NCBI GenBank assembly: GCA_011523195.1
Contig: WTHH01000039.1
Span: forward strand, 1-10,950
DNA length: 10,950 nucleotides
Reading direction: 5' to 3'
Origin: Verrucomicrobiales bacterium
GTDB lineage: Bacteria; Verrucomicrobiota; Verrucomicrobiia; Limisphaerales; UBA1096
Shown: positions 1-7,361 of the stretch, in pieces
How positions within the stretch are numbered: position 1 is the first letter of the stretch
How the letters are laid out: the number at the start of each line of letters is the position of its first letter
Notes under the pieces: generated by a model
What the model was told of the DNA's origin: nothing
The model's input: only the letters and a program-made list of their open reading frames with translations
The model's database searches: none
Translations under genes and position numbers: made by a program

Positions 1-933
1 GGCCACGTGCAGGGTGCCGAGGATTTTTTCATCCTGAATGTCGCGGCCGGACACCGGCAGTTCCTGTGTGCCGAAACCAAGTTCACCCAGTTCGCCGGTG
101 ACCGGGTCACTCGCCAGTTTCGCGTTATGCTCGTCAATGATTGTCTGCTCGCCGCGGAGGAGGGTGGCGTTGACGATTTTTCCGCCCTTGACTGTCTGCA
201 GGCCAAGCGTGCCGTCGGCGTACTGCATGACGAATCGGCCCTCGCCTCCAGTCGGGACGAAGTACACTTCGCCGGCCGGGAGGTTGGCCACGTCTGGCTC
301 GTCGACGAGACAGATGCCATGGCTTTTTTGCGCCTCCTGTTTGCCGCACTCGAGATTGAGGGTGTGGGTTTCGTCGCCGTACTGGAAATCGATTTCGAAA
401 TGATCGGCCCGTGTCAGGGCGCGGCGCAGTTTCTCCGCGTCCTTGCTGACCTCGTTATAATCTACGGCTAAACCGCTACCCAAGATGATATCGTTAACTC
501 CATGTAGAGTTGCTCCACGAAAGCCGATGCGCTTGGCAAACGCTGTTAGAGGGGCAGTGGCGGAGTAGGTTGAAATGCAGAGTATAATGTCATATTTTTC
601 GTATACATCTCGTTCTAAGCTTATTTCATTACCTTCCTTTGTTACTGCTGAAGCAGGTAAGTCAAGGTTACTACCACCAGTTTCCATGTAGGCAAACATC
701 TCACCTCCAATTAAGTTGAGATCATCCATCACTCCATCATGTAAAGATTTATAAAATGAATCGTGCGCGTGTTTTTGAATCGAAAACTCAGGATAATTAA
801 TGAATTCGAAATTATTAAATAATTTTAGATCTGGAAGATCAATTAAGATACAGATTTTTTCGCCGATCTTCGGCCTAAAAGTATTTTTAATTAGTCGGGT
901 GAGAGAAAATTCCGGAAATGTTCTAGATTCCAT
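1..933 (-). CDS. M29-like aminopeptidase (aminopeptidase T family), 3'-truncated; left-arm copy
   Basis: This is the mirror copy of the gene at 10018-10950, identical in sequence. It starts with the ATG whose complement lies at 931-933 and reads leftward without a stop to base 1, giving 311 residues with the C-terminus missing. The M29-type landmarks are residues 217-230 (NLPAGEVYFVPTGG), 280-289 (GELGELGFGT) and 301-311 (DEKILGTLHVA). An in-frame TAG (complement at 937-939) lies two codons upstream of the ATG and fixes the start. Bases roughly 460-933 are AT-rich and bases 1-460 are GC-rich. The fuller description is under the right-arm copy. This copy is probably an artefact of the fold rather than a second gene. 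Confidence 0.8.
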   Translation of the reverse strand, partial: MESRTFPEFSLTRLIKNTFRPKIGEKICILIDLPDLKLFNNFEFINYPEFSIQKHAHDSFYKSLHDGVMDDLNLIGGEMFAYMETGGSNLDLPASAVTKEGNEISLERDVYEKYDIILCISTYSATAPLTAFAKRIGFRGATLHGVNDIILGSGLAVDYNEVSKDAEKLRRALTRADHFEIDFQYGDETHTLNLECGKQEAQKSHGICLVDEPDVANLPAGEVYFVPTGGEGRFVMQYADGTLGLQTVKGGKIVNATLLRGEQTIIDEHNAKLASDPVTGELGELGFGTQELPVSGRDIQDEKILGTLHVA

Positions 934-978
934 AAGCTAAACTATCAATCAGACAAAAATCGGCAAATGTGAGAATTG

Positions 979-1878
979 TTACTTTGGATCGAGGTTTTGC
1001 TTCAGCTCCTCGTCGGTGACGGTGGACGGCACGCCGTTCTTCGGCACCTTGGCCTTGGCGATCCATAGCAGCCCATTGAGGACGGCCTTGCGGTAGTTGT
1101 CGTTGCCCCAGTTTTGGTGCTTGTGCCCTCCGGTGAAGCCAAAGCCGCGGCCGCCGTTCTTGCGGACGTACGACCACATCATCGTCTCCGGCCGGCCCTT
1201 CTCGGCTTGGATGTGCTTGTACGGGCCCTTGGGCCAGACGTACGGGCCGTTGCGTACCTTATCACTGGGCGTGGCAACGAGGATCGGGGTGATCTTGCCG
1301 ACGCCGTCCTTGCGGAAGCGCATGTTGAAGTACCACTCGTCCACCACCTTGAAAGGCTTGACGCCACGGGCGATCGGGTGACTGGGAAAGGTTTTGAAGT
1401 CCGGCGCCCACATGGGGTTCACCGAGAAGGCATGCTCGTAGTAGCCGCCTATCCAGTCCTGCATGTACTGCCCGGGATCGCCCTTGGGCACCTCCACGCC
1501 GTAATGCGCACAGCCGATGCCGATGCCTTTTTTTGCGAGGCCGTCGATGAGCTTGGCTCGATCTTTCTGGATGGCCGGGTGGCCGCCGCCGCCGTCGGCG
1601 TATATTAGCACGGCGTCGATGCCCTCGAATGCTGCGTCGTCCTTGGGCCAACCGAAATCATGCACCTCAGCCTTGATACCCTTGATTTTATTGAGGCATT
1701 TCTGCAGGAGGAGGGATCCGGCACGAAACTCATGGTCGCCAGGGCCGTGGCTGGGGCGGCCGGCGATAAGCAGGATTTTTTTGTTAGCGGCAAGACCGCT
1801 TCCGAGCCCGCTCAGCAGGAGGGCGGCGGCCAGCAATGCATTTTTTACGGCAGAGTGCATGCGGGGAGGGAACGCCAT
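979..1878 (-). CDS. Secreted ThuA-like domain protein; left-arm copy
   Basis: This is the mirror copy of the 299-residue gene at 9073-9972. It has a hydrophobic signal peptide (about residues 13-30) and a ThuA-like fold with Cys123 in a GIGCAHYGVEV turn. It is transcribed away from the membrane-protein gene at 1963 and toward the M29 gene, whose start lies 45 bp beyond its stop. The two are plausibly co-transcribed. See the right-arm entry for details. This is almost certainly the same locus seen twice, not a paralogue, because no divergence is visible. Confidence 0.85.
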   Translation of the reverse strand: MAFPPRMHSAVKNALLAAALLLSGLGSGLAANKKILLIAGRPSHGPGDHEFRAGSLLLQKCLNKIKGIKAEVHDFGWPKDDAAFEGIDAVLIYADGGGGHPAIQKDRAKLIDGLAKKGIGIGCAHYGVEVPKGDPGQYMQDWIGGYYEHAFSVNPMWAPDFKTFPSHPIARGVKPFKVVDEWYFNMRFRKDGVGKITPILVATPSDKVRNGPYVWPKGPYKHIQAEKGRPETMMWSYVRKNGGRGFGFTGGHKHQNWGNDNYRKAVLNGLLWIAKAKVPKNGVPSTVTDEELKQNLDPK

Positions 1879-1962
1879 TTTGGCAAAAAAATTAAGCCAA
1901 AAATCGCTTGGCCAAGCGCTGGGGGGCGGGTAGGTTGCCCGACCGGCTTGGCCGGATGTGAC
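1879..1962. promoter_or_regulatory. Divergent intergenic region between thuA-like gene and membrane-protein gene (left arm)
   Basis: These 84 bp separate two genes transcribed in opposite directions, so promoters for both should lie here or just inside the neighbouring gene ends. I cannot assign -35/-10 boxes with confidence. Visible structure is a 14-bp perfect palindrome at 1905-1918, an AT-rich hairpin at 1878-1902 next to the thuA-like start, and a short CCGGC-TTG-GCCGG hairpin at 1943-1955, a few bases before the ATG at 1963. Neither gene has a recognisable Shine-Dalgarno sequence. Confidence 0.5.
1905..1918. repeat. 14-bp perfect palindrome CGCTTGGCCAAGCG (left arm)
   Basis: This is a self-complementary 14-mer in the divergent intergenic region. 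The identical 14-mer forms the exact centre of the window-wide palindrome (5469-5482), and its mirror is at 9033-9046. It could be an operator for a dimeric regulator, part of a terminator-like hairpin, or a copy of a genome-wide iterated palindrome. Its recurrence inside coding sequence argues for the last. Confidence 0.75.
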
Positions 1963-2379
1963 ATGTTTTGGGGTACTCTCATAGGTGTTTTGGTGGTCGG
2001 TGTCATTGGCGCCGACATGATCTTTGATATGGAAGATCCCGACTTTTTGGCAAACACCTTGAAGGAAATTGCCATAGGCGGCGGTATCGGTGTGGCCGTT
2101 GGCTTAGCCCTGTTCGTCTACGTTGCAGGCTTGGTTTACGGCATGTCCACTGCCAATGGTCGCAAGACCCTGATGGGGCTGGGATTACTCACATTGATGC
2201 TCGGTCTTGGTTCTTTTTCCTATGCCAATGAGGTCGGCGCGATTGTGCCGCTCCATCTGCTTGTCGGGCTTTTCGTCACGCCGGAGCCCCCTGAGGTTTT
2301 GGAGTACTCAGCGTGGTACGGGATTCCGTACCTGATCAACGCCGGCCTGATGTGCAAGCTCGGTTCCTTCAAGGAATAG
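1963..2379 (+). CDS. Small integral membrane protein of unknown function; left-arm copy
   Basis: This is the mirror copy of 8572-8988: 138 residues with about four hydrophobic segments. I start it at the ATG at 1963 because the hydrophobic, protein-like sequence begins there. The same frame is open further upstream to 1660, but that part is antisense to the thuA-like gene and has no membrane-protein character. The stop is 25 bp before the hemW start at 2405, so the two probably share a transcript. I do not recognise the family. Confidence 0.75.
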   Translation: MFWGTLIGVLVVGVIGADMIFDMEDPDFLANTLKEIAIGGGIGVAVGLALFVYVAGLVYGMSTANGRKTLMGLGLLTLMLGLGSFSYANEVGAIVPLHLLVGLFVTPEPPEVLEYSAWYGIPYLINAGLMCKLGSFKE

Positions 2380-2404
2380 CCTTCTATCATGGGGTGCCGT
2401 TCCC

Positions 2405-3589
2405 ATGACTGCCATCAATATAACTTATCCCGCCCCCGTTCAAAGCCTGTACGTGCATGTGCCGTTCTGCGCCACGAAATGCGATTACTGTGCCTTTTAC
2501 TCCGAGGCATCCGGTGGGGAACAGATGAACCGCTACGTCGATGCGCTCATTCGTGAGATGGAGTTGGTCGCCTCGTCCGTGAAACCGCGAACGGTTTTCT
2601 TTGGCGGCGGCACTCCCTCGATCCTCAGTCTGCAACAGTGGCAACGCATTCTCACGGCGATGGAGCGGCTCGACCTGCTCGGCGCCGACGAATGGACGAT
2701 TGAGTGCAACCCTGCCACTGTGTCCACGGACAAGGCCAGCCTGTTTCGACAATACGGTGTGAACCGCATTTCGATGGGCGTGCAGTCGCTCGATGCAGAC
2801 CTGCTCGTTCGCCTTGGCCGCATCCACTCGCGCGAAATGGTGTTCAAGTCGTTCGACCGGTTGCGCGGAGCGGGGTTCGAAAACATCAACATCGACCTCA
2901 TGTTCGCCATTCCCGGCCAGACAATGGAGACGTGGCAATCGACCATGGATGAGGCCATCGCACTCGGTAGCGAACATCTCTCCTGCTACGAGGTCATCTA
3001 CGAGGAGGACACCCCGCTGTACGAGCAACTTCAGGCCGGCGAATTTGATGTCGACGAGGCGCTCGCCTGTGCGATGTACGATCGCTTGATCGACACCGCC
3101 GCTGCCGCCGGTTTCTCCCAGTACGAAGTTGCCAACTTTGCTCGGCACGAAGGCGAGCCAGACCCAGAGCTGCCATCGCGTGCCTGCCGTCATAACATCA
3201 ATTACTGGCGTGGCGGCGCGTGCCAGGCGCTTGGCCCAAGCGCCTCTGGATTCGTCGACGGTCGCCGGATTCGAAACGTGGCAAACACCGAGCGCTATTG
3301 TGAGCAACTCGAGCTTGGCCAACGCGCCCATGAGTCAGTCGAGCAGCTTCCCACCCTGGGCAGTGCCGGCGAGACAGCGGCGTTCGGCCTGCGGATGAAC
3401 GCCGGCTGGCCGTTCGACTTGTTCACGCAAGTCACCGGGCACGACCTCCGCAACGAGTGGGAGGGGGACATGCAGCGCGCGGTCGATGCCGGCTGGGGTG
3501 TACAGGCAGCGGAGCGCTTTCACCTCACCCGCGAGGGTCTCCGCTTCGCCGACACCATCGCCGAGTGGTTCATCCGGCTGGAGGAATAA
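2405..3589 (+). CDS. hemW: HemW, radical SAM haem chaperone (HemN-like); left-arm copy
   Basis: This is the mirror copy of 7362-8546, identical over 394 residues. It has the Cys22/Cys26/Cys29 radical-SAM cluster motif and the GGGTPS motif at 67-72. It follows the small membrane-protein gene by 25 bp on the same strand and converges on the FG-GAP/UnbV gene, whose stop is at 3698. The start at 2405 puts the radical-SAM motif about 20 residues from the N-terminus, as is usual in HemW. See the right-arm entry for the full domain description. Confidence 0.9.
   Translation: MTAINITYPAPVQSLYVHVPFCATKCDYCAFYSEASGGEQMNRYVDALIREMELVASSVKPRTVFFGGGTPSILSLQQWQRILTAMERLDLLGADEWTIECNPATVSTDKASLFRQYGVNRISMGVQSLDADLLVRLGRIHSREMVFKSFDRLRGAGFENINIDLMFAIPGQTMETWQSTMDEAIALGSEHLSCYEVIYEEDTPLYEQLQAGEFDVDEALACAMYDRLIDTAAAAGFSQYEVANFARHEGEPDPELPSRACRHNINYWRGGACQALGPSASGFVDGRRIRNVANTERYCEQLELGQRAHESVEQLPTLGSAGETAAFGLRMNAGWPFDLFTQVTGHDLRNEWEGDMQRAVDAGWGVQAAERFHLTREGLRFADTIAEWFIRLEE
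3225..3245. repeat. Interrupted palindrome, two 10-bp arms around one base, inside hemW
   Basis: The arms AGGCGCTTGG and CCAAGCGCCT are perfectly complementary around a single C at 3235. The core is the same CTTGG/CCAAG pair as in the 14-mer palindrome, with one base inserted at the centre. It lies in the HemW codons for the QALGPSAS stretch. That stretch resembles the conserved family segment, so the bases may be selected partly for protein sequence. The mirror copy is at 7706-7726. Confidence 0.6.
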
Positions 3590-3613
3590 CCATCTAAAGC
3601 TGAGCCGCTGGTG

Positions 3614-3635
3614 GGGACGGCTGTCCCAGCTGTCC
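3614..3635. repeat. Short hairpin and direct repeat between convergent hemW and FG-GAP genes (left arm)
   Basis: The 108-bp gap between the two convergent stop codons (3590-3697) contains a GGGAC-GGCT-GTCCC hairpin at 3614-3627. A direct repeat of GCTGTCC overlaps it (3620-3626 and 3629-3635). It could be a weak bidirectional terminator, but the stem is only 5 bp and no T-run directly follows it on either side. It could also be a copy of a dispersed intergenic repeat. The mirror is at 7316-7337. Confidence 0.4.
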
Positions 3636-3697
3636 TCAATTGGTCTCCGCTGCTTGGTCAAGTGCGGACGCAAAAAATCAACGTTCTTTCGACGAGT

Positions 3698-5475
3698 CTA
3701 CGGGGCCTTCACGGCGTGATATTTACCCACTACCGGAGCGGCCAACTTTGTGGATTCGCCGTTGGGCCATTGCACCTCGACCTCTTCCACGGCATCCGCT
3801 TGGCCAAGGCCGAAGTGGGCAATTGGCGCGTGCTGGGAGCGGTATGAGTCGCCGTTAACGATGTAGCGCCACTGGTCTCGGCCGTTGGCCCTGAGCCGGA
3901 CTCTGGTGCCGTTGAGCGATGGACAGCTCTTGCTACGCGAAAGATGAACGCCGATCCAATTGTTGTCGCTGGGCCAAAGGTTGCGCGCCATCAGTAGGCC
4001 CTGCGTGCCCGGTTCCGGCCAGACGGAAAAGTGAGTAAAAATGAGGTCGAGCCGTCCGTCGCCGTCGATGTCGCCGCTGACCACGTTGCGCGAGTCGATC
4101 TCGTGTGAGGTGTTCATTAGGAACGCCACTTCATCCAAGTTTTCGTTTTTGCGGTTGAGCAGTAGCTTGTTTTTTTCGTAGCCGCCGTACGAGTAACCGG
4201 CACCGTACAGTCGGCTTGAGGTGCTCCGGAAGTAGACCTCCATCGCGGGGTTGGCCTGGGAGTTGGCGTGGTAAATGTCGTGGCACCAAAACTGGCGATC
4301 GTAGTCCTTCACCGACTCGCGGCTTTTGTGTCCGTTGGCGATGAACAGGTCAGTGTCTGCATCGTTGTCTGCATCGAACGAGGTCACGCCCCACGACCAG
4401 CCGGTGTTGGCGACTCGATCGCCCATCGGGCGTTGTTCAAATTTCTGGTCGCCACCGAAGTAGAGCCGGTTGCCAAACGTCAGGTCATCGAGCCGGTCGA
4501 AGTAATGACGATGCGTGGGCGGTTGCAGGTTCATGGAGAGCACCCGCTCGGCTGTCCATGAGTTCATGCCAATCATGATCATGTCCAGTTTTCCGTTGGC
4601 ATCGTAGTCGGCGAAACTGTGAGCCATCCCAAAGCCGAAATGATTGTCGACGAGTTTCGCGGTGACATCGGTGAACTTGCCTGAGCCGTCGTTGAGGAAC
4701 AGATCGACACCGGAGAAGTCGCTGATCACCGCGAGGTCGAGATCGCGGTCGTCATCGAGATCGACAAACGATGCGCTATACGAGCGCCGATACCGCTTGG
4801 CCTCAAGTCCGGCTGCCACGGTATTGTCACTGAGGTTGCCGCTTCCGTCATTGAGCAGGAGGTAGCCGGGGAAGCCGTCGTTGGCGTCGTAGATTGGTGC
4901 CGGCATCTGGCCCTTCACGTAGGGTAGTTTGTACTGAGAAAACCAGACGTCCACATCGCCATCGGCATCGATGTCGCCGGTGGTCATGACCATCGGGTCG
5001 AGCACCTTCTCCGGCGCAGTCCACGCCATTTTCGCCTCGCTAGGAAAAGTGCCATCTGATTGGCCTTCAATGAGATAAACCCCATTATGACCAATCGCGA
5101 TACAGTCGGCAACACCGTCCCCCGTCAGGTCGTCGAGGGTGACGTTGAACACGAGTTCATCAAAGTTCGGGCACAGTTTTTCCGGCTTAAAACGCCCCAT
5201 GCCGTGATTGCGGTAGATCCGGTTTTTGCAGCCGAGAATGACATCGACCATGCCGTCAGCGTTGAAGTCGGACAGGATCAGTGGGTCGATGAAAATGTTT
5301 CCATCGTTGGGCGGAATGTTTTGGTTGTTGGCCGACTTGAAAGCCGGCGCTCCTTCGCGTTCGAGCCACTCAAGGCCGGAGAGATCAATTTGCCCCGGGC
5401 TGGCCAGTTGCTCCGGGGTGATCTCGCTCGGCTGCCAATGTACCTCAATGTCACCGCGCAGGATGCCGCGCTTGG
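3698..5475 (-). CDS. FG-GAP/VCBS-repeat protein with ASPIC/UnbV C-terminus, 5'-truncated at the fold; left-arm copy
   Basis: This is the mirror copy of 5476-7253. Read on the minus strand, the authentic coding sequence enters at the fold and ends with the stop at 3698. The frame formally continues past the axis to an ATG at 5725, but those bases are the antisense of the same gene in the other arm. The apparent first 83 or so residues are therefore not real protein. About 590 genuine residues remain, with the N-terminus and any signal peptide lost. See the right-arm entry for repeats and domains. Confidence 0.8.
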
Positions 5476-5482
5476 CCAAGCG
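5469..5482. repeat. Fold axis: CGCTTGGCCAAGCG palindrome at the centre of the window
   Basis: The axis of the 10,950-bp palindrome falls at the midpoint of this 14-mer, which is identical to the intergenic palindromes at 1905-1918 and 9033-9046. The simplest reading is that the 14-mer is a natural palindrome in the source genome and that polymerase snap-back or the assembler turned around on it. Symmetry beyond the 14-mer would then be a product of the fold. The exact boundary between natural and artificial symmetry cannot be seen from this sequence. Confidence 0.8.
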
Positions 5483-7253
5483 CGGCATCCTGCGCGGTGA
5501 CATTGAGGTACATTGGCAGCCGAGCGAGATCACCCCGGAGCAACTGGCCAGCCCGGGGCAAATTGATCTCTCCGGCCTTGAGTGGCTCGAACGCGAAGGA
5601 GCGCCGGCTTTCAAGTCGGCCAACAACCAAAACATTCCGCCCAACGATGGAAACATTTTCATCGACCCACTGATCCTGTCCGACTTCAACGCTGACGGCA
5701 TGGTCGATGTCATTCTCGGCTGCAAAAACCGGATCTACCGCAATCACGGCATGGGGCGTTTTAAGCCGGAAAAACTGTGCCCGAACTTTGATGAACTCGT
5801 GTTCAACGTCACCCTCGACGACCTGACGGGGGACGGTGTTGCCGACTGTATCGCGATTGGTCATAATGGGGTTTATCTCATTGAAGGCCAATCAGATGGC
5901 ACTTTTCCTAGCGAGGCGAAAATGGCGTGGACTGCGCCGGAGAAGGTGCTCGACCCGATGGTCATGACCACCGGCGACATCGATGCCGATGGCGATGTGG
6001 ACGTCTGGTTTTCTCAGTACAAACTACCCTACGTGAAGGGCCAGATGCCGGCACCAATCTACGACGCCAACGACGGCTTCCCCGGCTACCTCCTGCTCAA
6101 TGACGGAAGCGGCAACCTCAGTGACAATACCGTGGCAGCCGGACTTGAGGCCAAGCGGTATCGGCGCTCGTATAGCGCATCGTTTGTCGATCTCGATGAC
6201 GACCGCGATCTCGACCTCGCGGTGATCAGCGACTTCTCCGGTGTCGATCTGTTCCTCAACGACGGCTCAGGCAAGTTCACCGATGTCACCGCGAAACTCG
6301 TCGACAATCATTTCGGCTTTGGGATGGCTCACAGTTTCGCCGACTACGATGCCAACGGAAAACTGGACATGATCATGATTGGCATGAACTCATGGACAGC
6401 CGAGCGGGTGCTCTCCATGAACCTGCAACCGCCCACGCATCGTCATTACTTCGACCGGCTCGATGACCTGACGTTTGGCAACCGGCTCTACTTCGGTGGC
6501 GACCAGAAATTTGAACAACGCCCGATGGGCGATCGAGTCGCCAACACCGGCTGGTCGTGGGGCGTGACCTCGTTCGATGCAGACAACGATGCAGACACTG
6601 ACCTGTTCATCGCCAACGGACACAAAAGCCGCGAGTCGGTGAAGGACTACGATCGCCAGTTTTGGTGCCACGACATTTACCACGCCAACTCCCAGGCCAA
6701 CCCCGCGATGGAGGTCTACTTCCGGAGCACCTCAAGCCGACTGTACGGTGCCGGTTACTCGTACGGCGGCTACGAAAAAAACAAGCTACTGCTCAACCGC
6801 AAAAACGAAAACTTGGATGAAGTGGCGTTCCTAATGAACACCTCACACGAGATCGACTCGCGCAACGTGGTCAGCGGCGACATCGACGGCGACGGACGGC
6901 TCGACCTCATTTTTACTCACTTTTCCGTCTGGCCGGAACCGGGCACGCAGGGCCTACTGATGGCGCGCAACCTTTGGCCCAGCGACAACAATTGGATCGG
7001 CGTTCATCTTTCGCGTAGCAAGAGCTGTCCATCGCTCAACGGCACCAGAGTCCGGCTCAGGGCCAACGGCCGAGACCAGTGGCGCTACATCGTTAACGGC
7101 GACTCATACCGCTCCCAGCACGCGCCAATTGCCCACTTCGGCCTTGGCCAAGCGGATGCCGTGGAAGAGGTCGAGGTGCAATGGCCCAACGGCGAATCCA
7201 CAAAGTTGGCCGCTCCGGTAGTGGGTAAATATCACGCCGTGAAGGCCCCGTAG
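5476..7253 (+). CDS. FG-GAP/VCBS-repeat protein with ASPIC/UnbV C-terminus, 5'-truncated at the fold
   Basis: About 590 authentic residues are present, from just after the fold to the TAG at 7251-7253. The frame is open back to an ATG at 5226, but 5226-5475 is the antisense of this same gene, so those 83 residues are spurious. Calcium-binding-type Asp/Gly loops of FG-GAP/VCBS repeats recur along the chain: SDFNADGMVDV, DLTGDGVADC, GDIDADGDVDV, VDLDDDRDLDL, ADYDANGKLDM, FDADNDADTDL and GDIDGDGRLDL. They suggest a beta-propeller. The last 75 or so residues match the ASPIC/UnbV pattern (GTRVRLRANGR, HFGLGQADAVEEVEVQWPNG), as in CRTAC1-like proteins. Such proteins are normally exported and thought to bind calcium, carbohydrate or protein partners; the substrate here is unknown. 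The gene converges on hemW with a 108-bp gap. The missing N-terminus probably carried a signal peptide. Confidence 0.85.
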
Positions 7254-7315
7254 ACTCGTCGAAAGAACGTTGATTTTTTGCGTCCGCACTTGACCAAGCA
7301 GCGGAGACCAATTGA

Positions 7316-7337
7316 GGACAGCTGGGACAGCCGTCCC
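7316..7337. repeat. Short hairpin and direct repeat between convergent genes (right arm)
   Basis: This is the mirror of 3614-3635: a GGGAC/GTCCC stem with a 4-base loop, and two copies of GGACAGC on this strand. It lies between the FG-GAP/UnbV stop (7253) and the hemW stop (7362). A separate run of six T at 7273-7278 follows the FG-GAP gene, but I see no strong GC-rich stem just before it, so I do not call a terminator. Confidence 0.4.
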
Positions 7338-7361
7338 CACCAGCGGCTCAGCTTTAGATGG

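Noticed and set aside
7..471. Frames at 7-471, 38-403 and 134-349 (and mirrors 10480-10944, 10548-10913, 10602-10817)
   Set aside because: All overlap the GC-rich half of the M29 gene in other frames or on the opposite strand and have no recognisable domain. The real gene is the stop-less frame 1-933 (minus) or 10018-10950 (plus).
461..978. AT-rich segment as an origin of replication or phage attachment site
   Set aside because: Most of it encodes the N-terminal half of the M29 protein. I saw no DnaA-box cluster, integrase, tRNA gene or flanking direct repeats.
1660..1962. Upstream extension of the membrane-protein frame to a start at 1660 (mirror to 9291)
   Set aside because: This part is antisense to the thuA-like gene, lacks membrane character and would place a long hydrophilic segment before the first span. 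The ATG at 1963 is preferred.
2387..3331. A 314-codon open frame on the minus strand (mirror 7620-8564 on plus)
   Set aside because: It is fully antisense to hemW, which has clear family motifs. The frame is open because of high GC codon bias, and its translation shows no recognisable domain.
5226..5725. Hairpin telomere or telomere-resolution site at the axis
   Set aside because: Telomere palindromes of linear replicons are normally outside genes, whereas this axis cuts a conserved coding sequence. No protelomerase or replication gene is present. An artefact is simpler.
5060..5891. Pair of 146-residue frames spanning the fold (5060-5500 plus and 5451-5891 minus)
   Set aside because: They are antisense to the FG-GAP/UnbV coding sequence and pass through the artificial axis; no domain features.
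5700..6900. Periodic Asp/Gly-rich coding segments as DNA tandem repeats
   Set aside because: The periodicity is at protein level (FG-GAP/VCBS calcium loops). The nucleotide sequences differ between units, so no tandem-repeat or CRISPR feature is called.
7254..7361. Rho-independent terminator between the convergent genes
   Set aside because: There is a T-run at 7273-7278 and a 5-bp stem at 7324-7337, but they are not adjacent in the right order for either gene.
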